A DNA stretch of 10,178 bases from an uncultured Pseudomonadota bacterium (lineage in GTDB: Bacteria > Pseudomonadota > Gammaproteobacteria > Burkholderiales > Nitrosomonadaceae), in the NCBI GenBank assembly GCA_903957805.1, contig CAJBQQ010000174.1, forward strand, positions 1 to 10,178, given 5' to 3'. The position numbers were made by a program, and so were the translations under genes. This document shows positions 1 to 6,809 of this stretch, piece by piece; within the stretch, counting starts at the first letter, position 1; every line of letters starts with the position of its first letter. Below the pieces are notes generated by a model that had not been told where the DNA came from, ran no database searches, and worked only from the letters and a program-made list of their open reading frames with translations.

Positions 1-1410
1 AGCGTGGTCCACTAGTTGTTCCACCAACTTGTCACCCAATCCTTCTATATCCATGGCACGCCGTGAAACAAAATGTAGCAAAGCCTGCTTACGTTGCGCT
101 GGACAGAATAGCCCACCAGTACACCGCATTGCGGCCTCACCCGGTAGCCGTACCGCCCTAGCGCCGCATACGGGACAGTGGTCCGGCATGATGAAGTTTC
201 TTGCAGTGCTGGGGCGTCGTTGCATCACCACTGCCACTACCTCGGGAATTACATCTCCTGCACGTCGTACAATTACATGATCGCCGATCATTACATCCTT
301 ACGCCCGATTTCATCTTCATTGTGCAGGGTTGCATTAGTCACGGTTACACCACCTACCAGTACCGGCTCTAATCGTGCGACCGGAGTTAGGGCACCGGTT
401 CTGCCAACCTGTACATTGATCCCCAGTAGTTCCGTCACCGCTTCCTGTGCGGGAAACTTATGTGCCAAAGCAAATCGTGGCGCGCGGGAGACAGATCCTA
501 GTCTTTCTTGCTGCACCAGATCATTGACCTTATAAACCACGCCATCGATATCGTAGGGCAACCTTTCACGTATAGTCCCTATCTCATGGTAGTACGCCAT
601 TAATCCGGCTGCACCGCTCACCACTCGGCGTTCTTTTGCCACCAGAAAATACAATGACGCAAGATAATCCATCATCTGACTATGTTTATCACAAGGAACA
701 TCACTGCCTTCATATGTGCCGACACCATAAGCGAAGAATGTCAACCGACGAGTCGCAGTGATGGCAGGGTCAAGCTGGCGTAGAGAACCCGCTGCAGCGT
801 TACGTGGATTCATAAACTCCTTCTCACCCCTGTCGCGCTGATGTTGGTTAAGCCTCTCAAAATCAGCCTTCAACATCACTACCTCCCCACGCACCTCTAG
901 TGATGTAGCGCCCTGAATACCATCAGTAAAATGTAGCGGGATTGATTTGATGGTGCGCAAATTCACCGTCACATCCTCTCCAGTAAATCCATCACCGCGG
1001 GTCGCGCCCGTCACGAGCAGGCCATTTTCGTAACAGAGGCTAACAGCGAGACCATCAAATTTTGGCTCGACAGCATACTCGATTTCGCCCGCTTCCAGAC
1101 CCTGACACACACGCCGGTCAAACGAAATCACCTCTGTCTCCTCAAACGCATTACTGAGCGAGAGCATTGGGGTCCGATGGATAACTTGGGAGAATTCCTT
1201 AAGTGATGCACTGCCTACGCGCTGCGTAGGCGATTCGGGTGTGATTAACTCGGGATAGTGTTGCTCAAGTCGTTGCAACTCGAGGAATAACTGGTCAAAC
1301 TCGGCATCCGGAACAGTCGGCTCGTCCAGTACGTAATAATAATAGTTATGCCGCTCGATCGTCTCGCGCAGTTTCTGCGCTTGCTGCCAGATATTTTCTG
1401 GAATCTCCAT
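1..1410 (-). CDS. ligA: NAD-dependent DNA ligase LigA, 3' end cut by the window edge
   Basis: LigA seals nicks with 3'-OH and 5'-phosphate ends in replication and repair, using NAD+ to form a ligase-AMP intermediate. The 470 codons present read without a stop to the left edge. Visible in order: the N-terminal NMN-binding Ia domain with its Tyr/Asp-rich stretch (about residues 21-39); the adenylation motif KFDG with nucleophile Lys117; the ATRGDGFTGEDVT segment; an RNAAAGSLRQLD segment; the VVYKV and LAHKFPAQE motifs; the OB-fold start VGRTGALTPVA (about 335-345); and the Cys4 zinc finger with Cys412, 415, 430 and 436. The helix-hairpin-helix and BRCT domains expected in a roughly 670-residue enzyme lie outside the window. 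The ATG directly follows the zipA stop (TGAATG). A GAGG at 1423-1426 lies 12 nt upstream, so translation is probably coupled to zipA. Family assignment is very secure. Confidence 0.97.
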   Translation of the reverse strand, partial: MEIPENIWQQAQKLRETIERHNYYYYVLDEPTVPDAEFDQLFLELQRLEQHYPELITPESPTQRVGSASLKEFSQVIHRTPMLSLSNAFEETEVISFDRRVCQGLEAGEIEYAVEPKFDGLAVSLCYENGLLVTGATRGDGFTGEDVTVNLRTIKSIPLHFTDGIQGATSLEVRGEVVMLKADFERLNQHQRDRGEKEFMNPRNAAAGSLRQLDPAITATRRLTFFAYGVGTYEGSDVPCDKHSQMMDYLASLYFLVAKERRVVSGAAGLMAYYHEIGTIRERLPYDIDGVVYKVNDLVQQERLGSVSRAPRFALAHKFPAQEAVTELLGINVQVGRTGALTPVARLEPVLVGGVTVTNATLHNEDEIGRKDVMIGDHVIVRRAGDVIPEVVAVVMQRRPSTARNFIMPDHCPVCGARAVRLPGEAAMRCTGGLFCPAQRKQALLHFVSRRAMDIEGLGDKLVEQLVDHA

Positions 1411-1413
1411 TCA
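1408..1413 (-). promoter_or_regulatory. zipA stop / ligA start junction (TGAATG)
   Basis: The zipA TGA and the ligA ATG are immediately adjacent with no spacer, so a terminating ribosome can restart on ligA. This supports co-transcription and coupled translation and fixes the ligA start. The coupling itself is inferred from the layout. Confidence 0.7.
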
Positions 1414-2592
1414 CGCAAATAGCCTCAATGATATCTCGCCACCAGCAAGAATATTGCGTGCCCTCATCATGTCCTGCATACTGCCCAGATGTTGTTTGAT
1501 CTTGACGATGCCGCTATCGGTCAAAGAGATGCGGTTATCATCCACCAGCATACCGCCCAAGGTGGTGGAAAAGATCCCAGCAAGATGCATCATCTGATCG
1601 AAAACTCTCTCACCGTTCTTCACTCTAGGCACGTCCAGTAGAAATGTAACTCCATGAGTGGTGAGCGTTCGCATGTTATCAGGCAGAAATGGAGCAGAGT
1701 CAAAATTGTTGAGCGAGAATAAGACCACGCCACTTTCATCGCGATAGCTAAATGCGCCCCCTGTCTCCAACTTGAGACCCGATGCTTCTGCCAGGGCGCG
1801 AATCTTGGTACCGGTGAATGCGCCACCGTCCTTACTGATGATGTTGATACTCACCATCACATCCACTTCTGCACAGAACTGATCAAGCGCCACCGCCTGC
1901 GCATGGGCGTGCCGAATATCTGGCAAATCAGCTACCGCATTCATATCAGTAGCAAAATTTTTCACCATGTCGGAAAACTTGGACAGATTCACTTCACTCA
2001 CAGGACCTGATCGATCAACCATCTGTAGACAGCCCTTCAATTTGGTGTAGCCGCCCCTACCCTCATTTGTTTCTACCGTTATCTCTTCCCACGATGCACT
2101 TGAGTCTCTCTGCCCCAGCCAGTATACCGGTTTACCAAAATCGAATTTGCGCAGCAATACCGCAGTCAAGCCTGATGGGGCAATTAATGCGTCGCTCTGA
2201 ATATTCACAATATAATCAATACCGCCGGCACCACCAGCCTCGATCGCTTTCTGTTCTACCAGTATAGGTATTGCAACCTTGGGAGCAACATCTGCCTGAG
2301 GGAACTCTGCCGCTTCACCCACATCTATTCCTTGTTCGGCAATCCCTACACTCGTTTCCGTCTGAAATTCCTGCAATGCTTCCTTGCCGAGTTGGGGCTC
2401 TATCCGTCCACCCTCTTCAATACTCTCATCAGGCTCGAGTAGCACATCCTCATGCTTGCGCTCGAATGCCTCTTCAGCGCTGCGACGAAAGCGACGCTGC
2501 TGTACCCAGTTGAAGAGAGCCACACCCACTACCACAGCACCCCCTATGACAACCAGACTGATCTGCAGGTCACTCATACCCATCGTATCCAT
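1411..2592 (-). CDS. zipA: ZipA-type cell division protein, Z-ring membrane anchor
   Basis: ZipA tethers FtsZ polymers to the inner membrane during division. The 393-residue product begins with a transmembrane helix (about residues 10-28, VVIGGAVVVGVALF), then a basic stretch (QQRRFRRS) that would face the cytoplasm, an acidic linker, and a C-terminal ZipA FtsZ-binding domain (about 243-385). Family landmarks there are the LFSLNN segment, THGVTFLLDVP, and GGMLVDDNRISLT. The region at about 125-222 is not the Pro/Gln-rich linker of E. coli ZipA but looks folded and resembles the C-terminal domain (see findings). Three in-frame ATGs compete: 2592, 2583 and 2577. The first overlaps the smc stop by one base and was kept; the last gives MSDLQISL, close to typical family N termini. 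It lies between smc and ligA in one operon. The family call is firm; how strongly this form binds FtsZ is inferred. Confidence 0.9.
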   Translation of the reverse strand: MDTMGMSDLQISLVVIGGAVVVGVALFNWVQQRRFRRSAEEAFERKHEDVLLEPDESIEEGGRIEPQLGKEALQEFQTETSVGIAEQGIDVGEAAEFPQADVAPKVAIPILVEQKAIEAGGAGGIDYIVNIQSDALIAPSGLTAVLLRKFDFGKPVYWLGQRDSSASWEEITVETNEGRGGYTKLKGCLQMVDRSGPVSEVNLSKFSDMVKNFATDMNAVADLPDIRHAHAQAVALDQFCAEVDVMVSINIISKDGGAFTGTKIRALAEASGLKLETGGAFSYRDESGVVLFSLNNFDSAPFLPDNMRTLTTHGVTFLLDVPRVKNGERVFDQMMHLAGIFSTTLGGMLVDDNRISLTDSGIVKIKQHLGSMQDMMRARNILAGGEISLRLFA

Positions 2593-2594
2593 TA
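2590..2594 (-). promoter_or_regulatory. smc stop / zipA start overlap (TAATG)
   Basis: The smc TAA and the first zipA ATG share one base. No strong Shine-Dalgarno sequence precedes this ATG (only a weak GGCGG about 10 nt upstream), which suits termination-reinitiation. Two further in-frame ATGs follow within 15 bases, so the exact zipA start is not certain. Confidence 0.6.
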
Positions 2595-5500
2595 TGCAAC
2601 TGCCGCCACATCACTCAACTTGACCGCCTCTTCAATATCTACCGCGACTACTCGCGAGACACCCTGCTCCTGCATGGTGACGCCTATCAACTGCTGCGCC
2701 ATTTCCATGGTGATTTTATTGTGGCTGATAAAAAGAAACTGGGTCTGACGTGACATTCTCTTCACTAAATCACAGAAACGCACAGTATTGCTGTCATCTA
2801 GAGGAGCATCCACCTCATCCAACAGGCAGAAGGGAGCAGGATTGAGTTTAAATAGGGAGAATACAAGCGCTAATGCTGTCAACGCCTTCTCACCACCAGA
2901 CAACAAATGAATAGAACTATTCTTCTTGCCAGGTGGCTGAGCGATGATCTGTACGCCAGAATCAAGAATCTCCTCACCACTAAGCACCAGCTTAGCCTGT
3001 CCGCCACCAAATATAACAGGGAACATCTCGCTCAGATGACTGTTAACCTTGTCGAAAGTTTCCAGTAGGCGTTCACGAGTTTCTCGGTCTATCCGGCGGA
3101 TAGCATTTTCCAACGTTTCAACTGCTTCTCTCAAATCCTGTAATTGAGCATCAAGATAATTCTTGCGTTCCTGAGAGGCCTGTAACTCATCAAGTGCAGC
3201 AAGATTGACCGCCCCGAGGGCAGAAATCTCGGTACTCAGACGATTGATTTCAGTCTGCAGCGCAGTAGGCCGCATTTTCCCGAGAGTCAGCAGTAGCTCT
3301 TCCTCATTAGCCTTCGCCTCTTTTAACTGTTCTCCAAACTGACTCTCGGTAATACGTGCCTCCTGCTCCTTAAGTCTCGCCTGACTGATCGACTCCCGTA
3401 GTGGGTGCAATTTCTGTTCAGAAGTCATTCGCTCCTGCTCTATCTCCCGCAACTCATTGGCCGCACCTTCCATAACATTTCGCGCTTTTGCGAGACCCAT
3501 TTCACGCTGCTCACGCAACGTTAACCACTCGTGTAACTGAATATTCATCTGGGCTTCATCAAAACCACCCTGTTCAATCTGTAATTTTTCCAGATTGCTT
3601 TTTAATTCAGCAACACTCTCATCGATAGAACGGATGGAATTCTCTACTTCAACAATCTTACTCTGACAAGTTTTTTCATAGAAAGCGGCCTCCTGCATTT
3701 CCCTAACCACATCCTGAACTAGTTGCCTTTGAGCATTGAGAGATTGTTCGGACGCTTCCCCCCTCAATTTCTCATCTTGCACTCGTCCCTGTAGAGCGAC
3801 AATCTCAACTTGATACTCTGCCAACTTGATCTCGGCATCCTGTTTGTGCGAAGCCTCCGCTCCCGTCTGCTGTGCGATCTCTGTCAATTCATCCTCAATC
3901 TGACTTCGGCGCTGACTAGCACGTTCGGCCAACTGGTTGAGCTTAAGCATATGTATCTGCAGCTCATGGTGCTGATGCTGAAGTTGCTCATTATCATGAC
4001 GCAAGCGTGCGATCAATATTTCTAGTTCGCGATAGGCTTCTTCTGCTGCCTTTAGTGATGAGTCTTCTATGGTGAGCGCATTCCTTAGCCCATCCACGTC
4101 GATTCCGATCTGAGTTATTTCCCGCTGCCTAGCTAATACTCCATGCAATTGCGAGTCAGGGGCATAGTAAGTAAGGCTATGGCGGGTAAAGATATGACCT
4201 TCTCGGGTCACCAGCATCTCTCCACCAGTCAGTCTCATACGCTGAGAGAGAGCATCTTGCACACCGTCAACCACAAATATCCCACTCAGCCATTCATTTA
4301 ATACAGCTTCTATTTTGGGGTCATCACACGTGAGATACCGCTGCAAGAGTGTCATATCCTTCTCGCCACGCAAATCATCTTCAGCCTGTTCGGGCACTCT
4401 AACCGGTTCGAATGCAACCCATCTGCCAGGTGGCAAATCACTCGACCATTCCTGTGCTGTTTCCAATCTCTCAAGCTGGGCACTGTTCAAGCGCTCGCGC
4501 AGCACAGCTTCGAGCGCATCTTCCCAGCCCTTTTCAATCTGGATGCTTTGCCACAGACGAGGTGATGCATCCAATTGATGCCTGGTAATCCAGGCGCTCA
4601 GACCTTCATTACCTTCGAGCCGATGCTGCAGGCGTTGCAATGCATCAAGCCGTGCCTCCGCCTGGGTAATCTGCTGTCCCAGCAGTTGCACTTTGCGTGC
4701 GAACTCTCGCTTATTCCCCTCCGAGTTGGGCAGACACTCTAACGCTTGCGCAAGCTCGTCCTGCTTTTGCTTCAGGTCTGCGGCGACACTCCCGGTTTCG
4801 CGCTGCAAGCGGAATAAACCCTCATCATCAGTTTGTGGCAGCAAACCCCGCTCCTCCAGCAGACGCTCGCGACGCAATCCCAATTGCTGCAGTGATTTCT
4901 CAGCGTGGACGCGGTGACTCTCTTCAAGCTGTCCACTCTGCTCGACTAGTAGTAGGCTGCGTTGCATTTCCCCCAGTCTCTCCTGGAACGAGCGGAAGAC
5001 GGACTCCGCTATCGGCAATCTCTCGTTCTCCGTCGCAGCTTTTTGCTTACCGGCTTCATGAGTCAGCTCTGCCTGTGCAAGTTCACCGCGCCAGCGGTTC
5101 ATACTATCGGTCGCGCTCTCCTTTTGTTCCCCATGGTGCTCAAGCTGGCCCTTTGCTGCTGTAATCTGCAACTCCATCCGCTGACGATTCTCGCGCAGAT
5201 GTTGTATCTGTTGCTCAATCCGCGCCACTTCCGCATTGGCGGCATACAAATCCCCCTGAGACTGGTGCAGGCTATCGCTGGCAGCGTAATGCTGGGCACG
5301 TTTTTCTTCCAGCCGTTTTTCCGCATCACGCAAGCGTGCTGTCTCAGCTTCCAGTTCAATTTCTAATCGTTCAATTTCCTTTCCTGCGCGGATACGCTGA
5401 GCTGATGCATCCTGTTTACGTGCAAGCCATAATAGATTCTGAGAGGTATGCAACTGAACTTGCAGCTCCTTAAACTGGGTAGCGACCTTGGCCTGCTCTT

Positions 5501-6125
5501 CCAAGTGCTGTAACTGCTTCTCCAATTCCTGGCAGATATCATCCACCCTTGTTAAGTTTTCGCGAGTATCGTTCAACCGCAACTCAGTCTCACGACGGCG
5601 TTCACGATACTTAGAAACCCCTGCGGCCTCTTCCAGAAATACGCGCAACTCCTCCGGCTTAGCCTCAATGATGCGAGAAATCATTCCCTGCTCGATAATC
5701 GCGTAGCCGCGCCCACCTAGACCGGTACCAAGAAAGATATCGGCAATATCACGTCGGCGTACGTGAATATTGTTGATGTAGTAGCTTGATTCACCATCCC
5801 GTAGCAGTACTCTCTTGATAGAGATCTCCGCATAGCTTGACCATTGCCCTGCTGCCTTTCCAAGACTGTTATCAAATACCAGTTCGACACTGGCTCGCCC
5901 TACCGGCTTGCGATTAGCTGAACCGTTAAAAATCACGTCCTGCATGGACTCGCCACGTAGTGCAGATGCTCTCGATTCACCCAGCACCCAACGTACCGCA
6001 TCGATTACATTGGACTTACCACAACCATTGGGACCAACAACCCCAACCAGATCACCTGGAACAGAAATATTGGTAGGATCAACGAAGGACTTGAAACCGG
6101 CAAGTTTGATATGGGAGAGGCGCAA
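2592..6125 (-). CDS. smc: Chromosome segregation ATPase SMC (condensin core)
   Basis: SMC dimers with ScpA/ScpB extrude DNA loops and organise newly replicated origins. The 1177-residue length is normal for the family. Visible: Walker A GPNGCGKS (31-38), R-loop Arg57 and Q-loop Gln62; a long heptad-rich coiled coil (about 165-500); a hinge (about 505-660, with GWEDALEAVL and the Gly-containing GGEMLVTREGHIF segment); a returning coiled coil (about 665-1010); ABC signature LSGGEK (1075-1080); Walker B ending in Asp1103-Glu1104; the D-loop; and switch His1135. All ATPase residues are intact. The start is a TTG at 6125: the N terminus MRLSHIKLAGFKSF matches the family exactly there, and an in-frame TAA lies only six codons upstream with no ATG or GTG between. 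No good Shine-Dalgarno sequence is evident. It is the first gene of smc-zipA-ligA; scpA and scpB are not in the window. Confidence 0.97.
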   Translation of the reverse strand: MRLSHIKLAGFKSFVDPTNISVPGDLVGVVGPNGCGKSNVIDAVRWVLGESRASALRGESMQDVIFNGSANRKPVGRASVELVFDNSLGKAAGQWSSYAEISIKRVLLRDGESSYYINNIHVRRRDIADIFLGTGLGGRGYAIIEQGMISRIIEAKPEELRVFLEEAAGVSKYRERRRETELRLNDTRENLTRVDDICQELEKQLQHLEEQAKVATQFKELQVQLHTSQNLLWLARKQDASAQRIRAGKEIERLEIELEAETARLRDAEKRLEEKRAQHYAASDSLHQSQGDLYAANAEVARIEQQIQHLRENRQRMELQITAAKGQLEHHGEQKESATDSMNRWRGELAQAELTHEAGKQKAATENERLPIAESVFRSFQERLGEMQRSLLLVEQSGQLEESHRVHAEKSLQQLGLRRERLLEERGLLPQTDDEGLFRLQRETGSVAADLKQKQDELAQALECLPNSEGNKREFARKVQLLGQQITQAEARLDALQRLQHRLEGNEGLSAWITRHQLDASPRLWQSIQIEKGWEDALEAVLRERLNSAQLERLETAQEWSSDLPPGRWVAFEPVRVPEQAEDDLRGEKDMTLLQRYLTCDDPKIEAVLNEWLSGIFVVDGVQDALSQRMRLTGGEMLVTREGHIFTRHSLTYYAPDSQLHGVLARQREITQIGIDVDGLRNALTIEDSSLKAAEEAYRELEILIARLRHDNEQLQHQHHELQIHMLKLNQLAERASQRRSQIEDELTEIAQQTGAEASHKQDAEIKLAEYQVEIVALQGRVQDEKLRGEASEQSLNAQRQLVQDVVREMQEAAFYEKTCQSKIVEVENSIRSIDESVAELKSNLEKLQIEQGGFDEAQMNIQLHEWLTLREQREMGLAKARNVMEGAANELREIEQERMTSEQKLHPLRESISQARLKEQEARITESQFGEQLKEAKANEEELLLTLGKMRPTALQTEINRLSTEISALGAVNLAALDELQASQERKNYLDAQLQDLREAVETLENAIRRIDRETRERLLETFDKVNSHLSEMFPVIFGGGQAKLVLSGEEILDSGVQIIAQPPGKKNSSIHLLSGGEKALTALALVFSLFKLNPAPFCLLDEVDAPLDDSNTVRFCDLVKRMSRQTQFLFISHNKITMEMAQQLIGVTMQEQGVSRVVAVDIEEAVKLSDVAAVA

Positions 6126-6224
6126 TTTATTGTTTGTTACCAGTTATAATTGGGGAAATCAAAAAATGCCCTATAAAACAACCCTAGGGATGATCATTCT
6201 AACCGATTTGACCGAGAGAAGAGA
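6126..6224. promoter_or_regulatory. Divergent smc/queF intergenic region
   Basis: These 99 bases must hold the promoters of both the smc-zipA-ligA operon (leftward) and queF (rightward). The core is AT-rich around 6125-6150 and contains near-symmetric TATAA boxes readable on both strands. Small palindromes CCCTAGGG (6182-6189) and TGATCA (6191-6196) lie between the boxes and queF. I recognise no known operator or preQ1 riboswitch in it. Confidence 0.5.
6145..6150 (+). promoter_or_regulatory. Candidate -10 box for queF
   Basis: A perfect TATAAT, about 75 bases before the queF ATG, but with no convincing -35 hexamer at 16-18 bp. A second option downstream is TTGGGG (6150-6155), a 16-bp spacer, then TATAAA (6172-6177). 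Reading by eye only. Confidence 0.3.
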
Positions 6225-6644
6225 ATGCCTAGCCGTCCCGCAAAATATCTGGAAACCTTCCCAAACCCAACCCCTGCAAGGGATTACCATATCCATATGG
6301 AGATCCCAGAGTTTACTTGCCTTTGTCCTAAGACCGGACAGCCGGATTTTGCTACTCTGATCCTTGATTACATCCCTGATAAAAAGTGTATTGAACTTAA
6401 AAGCCTCAAGCTCTACATTTGGTCTTATCGCAACGAGGGTGCATTTCATGAAGCTGTCACTAACCGCATACTTGATGATCTGACTGCCGCTCTAAAGCCG
6501 AGGTATATGCGCCTTACTGCCAAATTCTATGTGCGCGGCGGCATTTTCACTAATATTGTGGCGGAACAACGGAAATCGGGGTGGAAACCGCTAGCAACGG
6601 TAGAATTGGGGAAATTCGAGAGCCAATCCAACATACGCTCTTGA
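6225..6644 (+). CDS. queF: NADPH-dependent 7-cyano-7-deazaguanine reductase QueF (preQ1 synthase)
   Basis: QueF reduces the nitrile of preQ0 to the aminomethyl group of preQ1 with two NADPH, the last step before insertion into tRNA on the way to queuosine. It is a tunnelling-fold cytosolic enzyme. The 139-residue product is the short, single-domain (Bacillus-type) form rather than the double-length E. coli type. Visible: LCPKTGQPDFA with catalytic Cys34, which forms the thioimide with preQ0, and Asp41 as proton donor; the QueF signature ELKSLKLY (57-64) implicated in NADPH binding; and FHEAV with substrate-binding His75-Glu76. The ATG at 6225 is preceded by a purine-rich GAGAGAAGAGA (6214-6224) that can serve as ribosome binding site. 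It is divergent from smc. No queC, queD or queE lies in the window, so the rest of the pathway is elsewhere. Confidence 0.95.
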   Translation: MPSRPAKYLETFPNPTPARDYHIHMEIPEFTCLCPKTGQPDFATLILDYIPDKKCIELKSLKLYIWSYRNEGAFHEAVTNRILDDLTAALKPRYMRLTAKFYVRGGIFTNIVAEQRKSGWKPLATVELGKFESQSNIRS

Positions 6645-6654
6645 ATTTGCAGGC

Positions 6655-6694
6655 CTCTCAGTGCCCTCACAAAAAATCCTTGCGCAACTGAGAG
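6655..6694. repeat. 8-bp inverted repeat downstream of queF
   Basis: CTCTCAGT (6655-6662) and ACTGAGAG (6687-6694) are perfect inverted copies around a 24-base loop, starting 10 bases after the queF stop. There is no T-run right after it, so a classical intrinsic terminator is not supported. It could be a weak 3'-end structure of the queF transcript or chance. Confidence 0.3.
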
Positions 6695-6732
6695 CGGCTG
6701 TCTACCATCGATCAAGTTTTTCGTACTGCTAG

Positions 6733-6760
6733 TTGTCAACCCTATCTAGCAAGGTTTTAT
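6733..6760 (+). promoter_or_regulatory. Candidate promoter for the lytic transglycosylase gene
   Basis: TTGTCA (6733-6738), a 16-bp spacer and TTTTAT (6755-6760) make a moderate sigma-70-like match, leaving a leader of roughly 45 bases before the ATG at 6810. The 165-base gap after queF makes a separate promoter plausible. Not proven; the -10 match is only 4 of 6. Confidence 0.3.
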
Positions 6761-6809
6761 CTGAAATCCAAATCTTTGAACAACCTGTAAACTAATAATA
6801 ATCAATAGC

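Noticed and set aside
29..535. Small plus-strand open frames opposite ligA
   Set aside because: The minus strand reads as uninterrupted LigA with the zinc finger and OB motifs in place, so these are shadows.
2067..2748. Several plus-strand open frames of 66-98 codons opposite zipA and the smc end
   Set aside because: Compositionally odd (Ser/Cys/Pro/His rich), mutually overlapping, and opposite well-supported genes.
4697..5164. Plus-strand open frame of 155 codons antisense to smc
   Set aside because: It lies wholly within the coiled-coil coding part of smc, has no recognisable domain and an Arg/Ser/Pro-rich composition typical of an antisense shadow. The smc frame there is intact and family-like.
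6126..6224. preQ1 riboswitch ahead of queF
   Set aside because: The leader of about 70 bases shows no clear C-rich loop hairpin followed by the A-rich tail and pseudoknot arrangement of a preQ1 riboswitch; I could not draw a convincing fold.
5908..6360. Plus-strand open frame of 150 codons spanning the smc start and the queF start
   Set aside because: It overlaps the ATPase head code of smc and the secure queF gene in another frame, with no family features of its own.
6655..6694. Inverted repeat after queF as an intrinsic terminator
   Set aside because: A 24-base loop, only 8 bp of stem and no T-run immediately downstream; listed only as a repeat.
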